Below, piece by piece: positions 7,006 to 12,993 of a stretch of 13,985 nucleotides of DNA; the first letter of the stretch is position 1; each line of letters opens with the position of its first letter. The position numbers and the translations under genes were made by a program. The notes under the pieces are model-generated. The model made no database searches, was not told the DNA's origin, and saw nothing but the letters and a program-made list of their open reading frames with translations. Location of the stretch: positions 1 through 13,985 of the forward strand of contig JAKBFR010000055.1 of the NCBI GenBank assembly GCA_021837545.1. The letters run 5' to 3'. Source of the stretch: Bacillota bacterium. Lineage in GTDB: Bacteria > Bacillota_A > Clostridia > Clostridiales > Clostridiaceae.

Positions 7006-8775
7006 GTGGCACATAATAAATTATATAGAAATTTTATAATATTACAGGAAGATGAAAGAGGATATTCTCATTCTAACGATAAAGCTTTGTCTGGATATGC
7101 CAAAGTTGAGGCAAAAGGTGATAAATGCAAGGTATCTTTTTATGCCCAAAATCTTAGGCAAGAAGATAACTATTCCATGATACTTATCTGTTGCAAAAGG
7201 GATTTAAAACAATTAATTGATTTAGGACCCTTAGTAATAAATGGAGTTGGAAAAGGAGATACCAGCAAAGAATACTATATCAATAACATAGCTGGACTTG
7301 GAATATCTTATGAAAAAATATCTGGAGCTGCTATTTGTAACGTAAAAGATAATGAAACTGAGTTTATAATGCATGGATTTATGAATGGGGAAGATGCTAC
7401 TGATAATTGGAGAAAATTTAAAGTTGTTAAGGTTGATTCTAAAAAGTACATTAATAAACTGGATGAAGAGCCTAAAAAGTACATTAATAAACTAGATGAA
7501 GAACCTAAAAAGTATATTAATAAATTTGATGAAGAGCCTAAAAAATATATTAATAAACTAAATGCGGAACCTAAAAACAAGGATATTATTGATTCAAGTA
7601 TAAGTGATAAAGTTATAATATCACAATTCAATATTATAGAAACTAAAGCTGTAAAGGCATCGGAATTAGAAAGTAAATTAGTTGAGCGTAAAAAGGAAGA
7701 AAACAATATTGAATCTAAAGAAAAAATGGAACAGGGAGTTTCAAATGAGTATAATTCTATAGTGGAAGATAAACATCAAAACAGGATTACTGAAAACCAT
7801 AAAAATATAGTTCAAACTATAGATTCTGTAGATGAAGATAGAAATAAGTGTAAAGAAGCTAAGAAATGTGAGAAGAATGAGAAGATAGAAGAAACTAAAA
7901 AATGTGACAAGCATGAGATGGACGAAAATATAGAGGAATCTATTAATAGATTATCTAGAAAATTAGATACTTATGATGGTGCAATAGATTTTAGGATAAA
8001 TAATTTACATGAAGATATTATAGTCTATGGTTTTATAAGGGATAAGAAAAGTAATGACTGCAAGTGGAAAAAATTCAAATTAGAAAAGAAATGTAGAAGT
8101 GAAATCAATATTCAAGGAAATTCAAAGAGAATAGAAGAAAACTTTAACTTAGATAAATTAAATCAAACAGTTAAAGAAGATAGATTAGATAGATTAGATA
8201 TAATAGATTTTGATGAATATGAAAATGATATTCAAAAAGCGGGTTTAAAAACTGAACAACAATCAAATTTAAATAATATGCAACAGCCAAGCTCAAATAA
8301 CAATATTCAACAAATGAATTTAGGGAATGTGAAACAAGTAACTTCAAATCAAGATTTTAAAATAAATGGGGAAGTCGGGCAGTATTTTGAGAAACTTGCA
8401 GAAGGATTTGAGCCTTACAACGGAAGTTTAGCTGATATAAATTATTGTAAATTGTATAAAATAAATGTAAATAGTATGGAAGATTTATGTGATGAATCAA
8501 ATTATAATAAGTATACATTAGCATATTATCCAATGCTAAATTATTATCCTTATATTAGTAAAGTAGGATATTTTTTATTGGGATATAAATGTAATAAAAA
8601 TGGCCAAATACAATATATTGTATATGGAATACCAGGAAGTAAAGAAACAAATGATCAACCATATGGAGGAAGAACAGGTTTCGTAACATGGACTAGTGAC
8701 AATAAAAATGATAGAGGGTATTGGCTAATGTTCTATGATTTTAAAAATTCTTCAATTGTAATCCCAACAAAATAG
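7006..8775 (+). CDS. Uncharacterised modular protein with 11-residue tandem repeats
   Basis: A 589-residue hydrophilic protein that I cannot assign to a named function; it resembles a type of hypothetical protein I associate with clostridia. The start is GTG 7006, with GGAGGG (6991-6996) 9 nt upstream. No signal peptide or membrane segment is seen. Regions: a folded N-terminal domain (about 1-145, conserved-looking NYSMILICC and INNIAGLGISY); four copies of KKYINKLDEEP (146-189); a charged, Lys/Glu-rich linker, probably disordered or coiled (190-320); a short second copy of the end of the N-terminal domain (about 325-360); an Asn/Gln-rich linker (about 410-450); and an aromatic-rich C-terminal domain (about 450-589) with YGIPG, PYGGRTGF and GYWLMFYD. 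Lone terminal domains joined by low-complexity linkers suggest a structural or surface/spore protein, which is inference. The next gene follows after 15 nt. Confidence 0.9.
   Translation: MAHNKLYRNFIILQEDERGYSHSNDKALSGYAKVEAKGDKCKVSFYAQNLRQEDNYSMILICCKRDLKQLIDLGPLVINGVGKGDTSKEYYINNIAGLGISYEKISGAAICNVKDNETEFIMHGFMNGEDATDNWRKFKVVKVDSKKYINKLDEEPKKYINKLDEEPKKYINKFDEEPKKYINKLNAEPKNKDIIDSSISDKVIISQFNIIETKAVKASELESKLVERKKEENNIESKEKMEQGVSNEYNSIVEDKHQNRITENHKNIVQTIDSVDEDRNKCKEAKKCEKNEKIEETKKCDKHEMDENIEESINRLSRKLDTYDGAIDFRINNLHEDIIVYGFIRDKKSNDCKWKKFKLEKKCRSEINIQGNSKRIEENFNLDKLNQTVKEDRLDRLDIIDFDEYENDIQKAGLKTEQQSNLNNMQQPSSNNNIQQMNLGNVKQVTSNQDFKINGEVGQYFEKLAEGFEPYNGSLADINYCKLYKINVNSMEDLCDESNYNKYTLAYYPMLNYYPYISKVGYFLLGYKCNKNGQIQYIVYGIPGSKETNDQPYGGRTGFVTWTSDNKNDRGYWLMFYDFKNSSIVIPTK
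7441..7572 (+). repeat. Four in-frame 33-bp tandem repeats
   Basis: Units at 7441-7473, 7474-7506, 7507-7539 and 7540-7572 each encode one copy of KKYINKLDEEP. The third copy has Phe for Leu, and the fourth is the most changed (KLNAEP). The first two differ at only two bases, which suggests recent duplication. Unit length is a multiple of three, so gain or loss keeps the frame open. Confidence 0.97.
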
Positions 8776-8790
8776 GAAAATAAAATTGTT

Positions 8791-9357
8791 ATGAATAGAA
8801 AGCAGTTAATTGTCACATCAATATTGTTATCATTAATGATGATACTAGCCATAACTCAAGGTTTCTTTAAGGACAATTTTGAACGGATGGTTCTTATGGA
8901 TAGAGGGATAAGTGAATTTAAGGAATATGATTTTGATGAAGATAAGTATGTTATATCGTTGCCAAGTGAATGGATTGTAGATGAAAAAGAAAGTAAAGGG
9001 CAATATGTAAGCCATAAATTGAATTTTAAAGACAAGAATAATAAACTTACTGGTTTGTTGGAAGTAATAAATACTAAAGATGATTTAGATGTATTTGCAG
9101 AACGTGATTTGAATAATCAGTATTTAGAATACTTTAATTCAGAGGTAATGCCTTTTAAGAATCCTAATAATGCTGGAGTGTTAGTACAATACGAGACAAG
9201 TGTAAAAAATGGGTACGACTTTAAAAACGAATGTTATTATTTGAATTTAGAAGAAGGTAAGACAATAAAGGTATTATTTAATCTTAAGAAAAACAAGTAT
9301 ATTGGAAATATGAATACTATTTTTAATACTATTATCTCAAGTATTAAAACATCTTAA
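8791..9357 (+). CDS. Small membrane-anchored protein of unknown function
   Basis: A 188-residue protein with positive N-terminal residues (MNRKQ) and one hydrophobic segment at about 7-25. It has no lipobox cysteine and no clear signal-peptidase site, so an uncleaved anchor with the remainder outside the membrane is likely. The outer part starts with YVISLPSEWIVDEKES, a pattern (Tyr-x-x-x-x-Pro-x-x-Trp) seen in PsbP-like small extracytoplasmic domains of Firmicutes, and alternates short strands. This is a resemblance only, and no function is assigned. The start is ATG 8791 with a modest site (AGGAAAA) overlapping the stop of the preceding gene; the 15-nt gap indicates co-transcription with it. 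The 248 nt from its stop to lgt contain a short repeat (AAACAT/ATGTTT, 9448-9467), the lgt promoter and a hairpin. Confidence 0.85.
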   Translation: MNRKQLIVTSILLSLMMILAITQGFFKDNFERMVLMDRGISEFKEYDFDEDKYVISLPSEWIVDEKESKGQYVSHKLNFKDKNNKLTGLLEVINTKDDLDVFAERDLNNQYLEYFNSEVMPFKNPNNAGVLVQYETSVKNGYDFKNECYYLNLEEGKTIKVLFNLKKNKYIGNMNTIFNTIISSIKTS

Positions 9358-9511
9358 AAATAATGTAATAAATATGTAAGTAATACTGTGTTTGAAAATT
9401 TTAATAATAGATAGCTTGAGGTAAAATTTGCTTCGTTGTAGTCCATAAAACATATGGTAACATGTTTAGACCGTTATTATCTTTTATATCCTTTAAGAAA
9501 ACAAATAAGAT

Positions 9512-9540
9512 TTGCCAAGGATAAGGATAAGTATTATAAT
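9512..9540 (+). promoter_or_regulatory. Vegetative promoter for lgt
   Basis: TTGCCA (9512-9517), 17 bp, then an exact TATAAT (9535-9540). Transcription is expected to begin near 9547, which falls inside the left arm of the inverted repeat at 9542-9585. Confidence 0.75.
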
Positions 9541-9541
9541 T

Positions 9542-9585
9542 TAAGTATCAAGGAGAGGCAGAAACTAGCTTCTCCTTGATACTTA
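9542..9585 (+). promoter_or_regulatory. Large inverted repeat at the 5' end of the lgt message
   Basis: TAAGTATCAAGGAGA (9542-9556) pairs perfectly with 9571-9585, and three further pairs (one G-U) extend the stem inward, leaving an 8-nt loop. Only ATTTG follows, so the T run is poor for a terminator. The lgt ribosome binding site (GGAGGG, 9596-9601) begins 10 nt later. It may be a 5' stem-loop on the lgt mRNA, an operator spanning the transcription start, or a weak stop for transcripts from 8791-9357. Confidence 0.7.
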
Positions 9586-9605
9586 TTTGACGTTTGGAGG
9601 GAATA

Positions 9606-10379
9606 ATGAGGATAATATTATTTGAGATATTTGGTATACAAATAAAGAGTTATGGATTAATGATTGCAATTGGTATAATTGCTGCAGCCACTTTATTTAT
9701 AAATAAAGGAAAAAAGAAAGGGTTTAATGAAGATCCTTTATTAAACTTAATTATTTTTGCAATAATAGGTGGAATGCTTGGCGGTAAAGGATTATTTATA
9801 ATAACTGAATTTAAGGATATTATAAAAGAACCAAGTATATTATTGAATTTTGGATATGGTTTTGTTATTTATGGAGCTATAGGTGGTGGTACTTTAGCGA
9901 TGTATCTATATTGTAAAAAAAAGAATTGGAATATAATTGAGATGCTAGATATGACAGTCCCAGGTCTTGCAATAGCACAAGGTTTTGGAAGAATTGGATG
10001 CTTTTTAGCTGGATGTTGCTATGGAGCAGAAACTACATTACCTATAGGTGTAAAATTCCCTAAAGCTTCTCTTGCACCAGCAGGAATATATGTACATCCA
10101 ACACAAATTTATTCTTCGATTTTTGATTTTATATTAGGATTTTTTCTTTTATATTATAGTAAAAAGGAAAGACAGAATGGTAAAGTAATGGGTATGTATT
10201 TAATAATATATAGCATAGGAAGATTTTTAGTAGAGTTTTTGAGAGATGATCCTAGGGGAAGTGTTGGATTTCTTTCTACATCACAATTTATTGCAATATT
10301 TAGTTTAGTGCTTGGAATTATTATTTTTAATAACCACAAGTTCTTTAAAGGAGCGAAGAAGAACATTGAAGAACAATAA
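9606..10379 (+). CDS. lgt: Prolipoprotein diacylglyceryl transferase
   Basis: Integral membrane enzyme that attaches diacylglycerol from phosphatidylglycerol to the lipobox cysteine of prolipoproteins, the first step of lipoprotein maturation. It has 257 residues with about seven hydrophobic segments. Typical features are SYGLMI (Tyr16, matching E. coli Tyr26), the signature GFGRIGCFLAGCCYG (126-140; Arg129 corresponds to E. coli Arg143), HPTQIYSS (164-171) and GRFLVEFLR (205-213). The position of E. coli Glu151 is Cys137, and that of His103 is Tyr89; I believe this Cys-rich form is shared by other clostridial Lgt proteins. The start is ATG 9606 with GGAGG just upstream (9596-9600). A TTG at 9594 also opens the frame but overlaps that site. 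The lipoprotein gene that follows overlaps its 3' end. Confidence 0.93.
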   Translation: MRIILFEIFGIQIKSYGLMIAIGIIAAATLFINKGKKKGFNEDPLLNLIIFAIIGGMLGGKGLFIITEFKDIIKEPSILLNFGYGFVIYGAIGGGTLAMYLYCKKKNWNIIEMLDMTVPGLAIAQGFGRIGCFLAGCCYGAETTLPIGVKFPKASLAPAGIYVHPTQIYSSIFDFILGFFLLYYSKKERQNGKVMGMYLIIYSIGRFLVEFLRDDPRGSVGFLSTSQFIAIFSLVLGIIIFNNHKFFKGAKKNIEEQ

Positions 10380-11202
10380 ATTTTCAATTATAGTTTTAAC
10401 TGCATTATTAACTGCAAGTATGATGCTCTCAGGCTGCACTTTTGTTAATGATTTAGAAGTTAAAATGAATCTTAGAAATCAGCAATTTGAGTATATAAAA
10501 CAAAATAGAGTAGATAAGATTGTTATACAAAGTGTTAGGGATAGTGGCTTTAGATTTGTGGTTAATGATAGCAAAGCAATAGATGATATTTATAAACTTT
10601 TGTCAGAGGGCAGTGAGGTTTCAAAAAAGAGTTCTCTTGATCCAGATTATATTTTTGAGGTGTGTATTGGAGATGAAGTACATAAATATCAATATGTAGT
10701 TGGAGCTAATGAGCATAATACAGGTAATTTTTATAATGAAGATAAAGCTTTTTCAGTTTCAAAGAATTTAGAAAATACGATAATGCAAAATCTTTCAGTT
10801 ATAAGAAAACCAAGAGATTTTCAATACATATATTATCAATCGATTTTGAAGGTTATTGAAAGCGAAAAGGACATCTTATCTAATGACAATAAAGTCGGAA
10901 TAGATATAGGCGGAGATATAGATTGCCTAAAATATATATTTTCTGTGGATTTAGAAGAATTTAAGAAGAATCTAAATGAGGTTTTACCGAATGTTGATTT
11001 GGTGAATAATAATTATGACAATTTTGATACAGTAATCAAAGTTAAGAATAGGGGATATAATAGTACAATTTTCAAAACTTTAATAACTGTAGAAAATAAA
11101 AAAGACAAATCTTTTGAGAGTTATTATATAGTAGCAGAATATAATTATAAAGATTGGGATATTAAAGTAAGTGAACCTAATAAAGTACCACAAGACTGGT
11201 AA
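10366..11202 (+). CDS. Predicted lipoprotein of unknown function
   Basis: A 278-residue protein with a type II signal peptide: a basic start (MKNNK), a hydrophobic stretch and the lipobox LSGC, with the lipidated cysteine at residue 24. It should be anchored to the outer face of the membrane. The body has no domain I recognise; segments such as VDKIVIQSV, a following YKLLSEG and KYQYVVG suggest a small alpha/beta repeat, and the C-terminal half resembles a lipoprotein substrate-free fold only loosely. The start is TTG 10366, with AAAGGAG at 10347-10353, 12 nt upstream. It overlaps the last 14 nt of lgt in another frame. A longer in-frame reading from ATG 10312 would put a charged extension before the signal peptide and is unlikely. 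Translation is probably coupled to lgt, the enzyme that would lipidate it. Confidence 0.87.
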   Translation: MKNNKFSIIVLTALLTASMMLSGCTFVNDLEVKMNLRNQQFEYIKQNRVDKIVIQSVRDSGFRFVVNDSKAIDDIYKLLSEGSEVSKKSSLDPDYIFEVCIGDEVHKYQYVVGANEHNTGNFYNEDKAFSVSKNLENTIMQNLSVIRKPRDFQYIYYQSILKVIESEKDILSNDNKVGIDIGGDIDCLKYIFSVDLEEFKKNLNEVLPNVDLVNNNYDNFDTVIKVKNRGYNSTIFKTLITVENKKDKSFESYYIVAEYNYKDWDIKVSEPNKVPQDW

Positions 11203-11222
11203 AGTAAATGGAGGATAAAATA

Positions 11223-12062
11223 ATGAGTTGCGAAAACTGTCAAAGTAAAGATACATGTCAATCTAAGGACGAAGGATGTAAAGAAGAAAGTTTGAAGTTA
11301 ACGCCTAGATATGGAAAAATAAAAAATATTATAGGTGTTATAAGTGGAAAAGGTGGCGTTGGTAAATCAACAGTCACTGGAATTATGGCAACTATGTTAG
11401 CTAAGAAAGGCTATAAGGTAGGGGTTTTAGATGCAGATATTACAGGACCGTCTATGCCAAGATTTTTTGGTGTTAATAGTAAAAGAGCAACTATAATTCC
11501 TTTAGAAAATGATATGGTAAGATTTGAACCTGTAGAAACAGAAAGTGGAATAAAGATAATTTCTATGAATCTTTTAACGGCAGTAGAAGATGAACCAGTT
11601 ATTTGGAGAGGTCCTGTGATTACAGGAGTATTAAAACAAATGCTTATGGAAACTAATTGGGGAGAACTAGACTATTTGCTTATAGATATGCCACCAGGTA
11701 CTGGAGACATAGCTTTAACTGTAATGCAGGAGTTTCCAATTGATGAAATCGTAATAGTTTCTACACCACAAGATATGGTATCAATGATTGTTAAGAAAGT
11801 TGTTATTATGGCTCAAAAGATAGGTGTAAAAATTAAAGGTGTAGTAGAAAATATGGCTTATATAAACTGCCCAGATTGTGATAAAAAAATAAGAGTATTT
11901 AGCAGAAAATCTTCAGATGAAAATGCTGAATATCTAGGATTGCCTCTGATAGGAGAATTACCAATTAATATTGAACTTACAGAAGCACTAGAAGAAGGAA
12001 AAGCTGAGGAATATGTTAGAGAAAACTCATTGTATTCATTAATATTTGAAGGATTATATTAA
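11223..12062 (+). CDS. mrp: Mrp/Nbp35-type P-loop ATPase, Fe-S cluster carrier
   Basis: A 279-residue cytoplasmic ATPase of the SIMIBI (ParA/MinD-like) class. Relatives bind a [4Fe-4S] cluster between two subunits and pass it to apo-proteins. Motifs: deviant Walker A SGKGGVGKST (41-50), LDADITGPSMP switch region, and Walker B LLIDMPPGTGD (about 152-162). The bridging-cluster motif CPDC has Cys216 and Cys219. It lacks the N-terminal DUF59/MIP18 domain of E. coli Mrp and instead has a short Cys-rich head with Cys at 3, 6, 12 and 19, like eukaryotic Nbp35. The start is ATG 11223, with GGAGG (11210-11214) 8 nt upstream. The ATG at 11208 is in frame but overlaps that site. It begins 20 nt after the lipoprotein gene and may be read from the lgt promoter. 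A ferredoxin gene lies downstream. Confidence 0.94.
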   Translation: MSCENCQSKDTCQSKDEGCKEESLKLTPRYGKIKNIIGVISGKGGVGKSTVTGIMATMLAKKGYKVGVLDADITGPSMPRFFGVNSKRATIIPLENDMVRFEPVETESGIKIISMNLLTAVEDEPVIWRGPVITGVLKQMLMETNWGELDYLLIDMPPGTGDIALTVMQEFPIDEIVIVSTPQDMVSMIVKKVVIMAQKIGVKIKGVVENMAYINCPDCDKKIRVFSRKSSDENAEYLGLPLIGELPINIELTEALEEGKAEEYVRENSLYSLIFEGLY

Positions 12063-12152
12063 AATGTTTAGGCGTATGAAATAAAAATAACTAGAATATT
12101 TGACTTGTTATGTTATTTTATATGTCTTATTTATAAATTATGATGTTACATA

Positions 12153-12192
12153 TACATAACTTATTATTTCTTAGGAAATAATAAGTTATGTA
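12153..12192 (+). terminator. 18-bp perfect hairpin between mrp and ferredoxin
   Basis: Arms 12153-12170 and 12175-12192 pair at all 18 positions across the loop TTAG. The stem is AT-rich (CATAACTTATTATTTC core) and followed by ATTTC, so the T run is short. It probably ends the lgt-mrp transcript. However, the ferredoxin ribosome binding site begins 14 nt later, so a regulatory role in its leader is also possible. No convincing ferredoxin promoter was found; TTGACT at 12100-12105 has no clear partner. Confidence 0.65.
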
Positions 12193-12223
12193 ATTTCATA
12201 TTATAGAAAGGATTGATTTATTA

Positions 12224-12412
12224 ATGAAGCCAAATGTAGATAAAGATACTTGTGTATCATGCGGATTATGTCCATCAATATGTCCAGAATGTTTTGATAT
12301 GGAGGATGATGGAAAGGCTGGAGCAATAGTTGATGAAGTTCCAGAAGGTTCAATGGATTCTGCAAAAGAAGCAGAAGAAAGTTGTCCGGTAAATGCAATT
12401 TCTATAGAATAA
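12224..12412 (+). CDS. Ferredoxin, single [4Fe-4S] cluster
   Basis: A 62-residue acidic electron carrier. The cluster ligands are Cys10, Cys13 and Cys16 in DTCVSCGLCPSICPE, with Cys54 in the remote SCPVNAISIE motif. A second CxxCxxC motif is absent, so it is of the monocluster type (as in Thermotoga or Desulfovibrio) and not the 2[4Fe-4S] clostridial type. Two extra cysteines, at 20 and 23, lie just after the cluster loop. In some relatives the cysteine near position 20 forms a disulfide with one near 43, but here residue 43 is Ser. The start is ATG 12224 with GAAAGGA (12206-12212). It carries electrons in cytoplasmic redox reactions; the partner cannot be told. Lying after an Fe-S carrier gene may be functional, but a hairpin separates them. 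Confidence 0.95.
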   Translation: MKPNVDKDTCVSCGLCPSICPECFDMEDDGKAGAIVDEVPEGSMDSAKEAEESCPVNAISIE

Positions 12413-12434
12413 TAGAATATGTAAATCTAATTTA

Positions 12435-12475
12435 AATAGGATTGATAGTTGTATAAAACAAGTATCAATCCTATT
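12435..12475 (+). terminator. Terminator-like hairpin after ferredoxin
   Basis: AATAGGATTGATA (12435-12447) pairs with 12463-12475 over 13 bp. After a G-G mismatch, TTGT/ACAA adds four more pairs around a 5-nt loop. It begins 23 nt past the ferredoxin stop. The tail (GTATATTTATAT) is only moderately T-rich. The remaining 166 nt up to 12641 contain no open frame that I can support. Confidence 0.65.
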
Positions 12476-12641
12476 GTATATTTATATAGAAATTTATAGA
12501 TTTAAATTATATAAATAGTATGAATTTTTTACAAGGTTGCATTCCCGACGCTATAATTAACTAGATAATGTTTAAAGGGTTTATAAAAATCTCAGCCAAT
12601 TCTAAATACTCTGGCATTATTGATATATTTTACACTGATTG

Positions 12642-12848
12642 TTATAAATAATCGATTATGTTATAAATGTTAGATTTATAATCTTTATTATGATTGGCAT
12701 TATAATTGGAACTAGACTTACTTAAATCTACCGTGTGATGAGCAATACAATTAGAAGGTAGATTATTAGATGAAGTAATAAAAATATCGTCATTACTATT
12801 AACAATAGTAGCATCTTTATAGGTTGAATCTAATATAAAATCTTTCAT
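12642..12848 (-). CDS. Small uncharacterised ORF, 68 residues
   Basis: Reads on the minus strand in the gap downstream of degV. Support for it being real is the ribosome binding site AAAGGAG (complement of 12859-12865), 10 nt before ATG 12848, and codon use like that of its neighbours. The product is polar, rich in Asn and Ser, with no membrane segment, signal or metal motif that I recognise (it contains IAHHTVD). Past the stop the same frame continues with another stop and then PEYLELAEIFINPLN, so it might be the start of a decayed gene. The ribosome binding site lies within a hairpin. Both a genuine small protein and a chance ORF remain possible. Confidence 0.5.
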   Translation of the reverse strand: MKDFILDSTYKDATIVNSNDDIFITSSNNLPSNCIAHHTVDLSKSSSNYNANHNKDYKSNIYNIIDYL

Positions 12849-12857
12849 ATTAAAATA

Positions 12858-12902
12858 ACTCCTTTCTCTATATAAGTATTATTTACAAATAGAGAAGGGA
12901 GT
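12858..12902 (-). promoter_or_regulatory. Hairpin covering the small ORF's ribosome binding site
   Basis: Arms 12858-12871 and 12889-12902 pair at 13 of 14 positions. In the minus-strand transcript, CTCCCTTCTCTAT pairs with ATAGAGAAAGGAG, so the Shine-Dalgarno AAAGGAG is buried in the 3' arm. The stem is followed by TTATTTTAAT, so the same structure could serve as an intrinsic terminator for degV, whose stop codon lies about 90 nt upstream of it. Confidence 0.7.
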
Positions 12903-12993
12903 ATACAGATTAAGCACATAAAAAATAACAAGTCAGTATGCGAATCCATTTTATCTGATGTTCTCAATAACTACAAGCTTTATACGAGATGTC

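Noticed and set aside
7308..7706. 132-residue minus-strand open frame opposite the tandem repeats
   Set aside because: It is the antisense reading of the 33-bp repeats and their flanks, with no ribosome binding site and repetitive Leu/Ser-rich product typical of a shadow frame.
9358..9511. Possible riboswitch or T-box leader before lgt
   Set aside because: No T-box sequence, no conserved aptamer core and no antiterminator pair recognised; the promoter lies downstream of this region, so it would not be in the lgt message.
9594..9605. TTG start for lgt four codons upstream
   Set aside because: It overlaps the Shine-Dalgarno sequence GGAGG, which serves the ATG at 9606.
11208..11222. ATG five codons upstream for mrp
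   Set aside because: The GGAGG site falls inside those codons; no ribosome binding site precedes this ATG.
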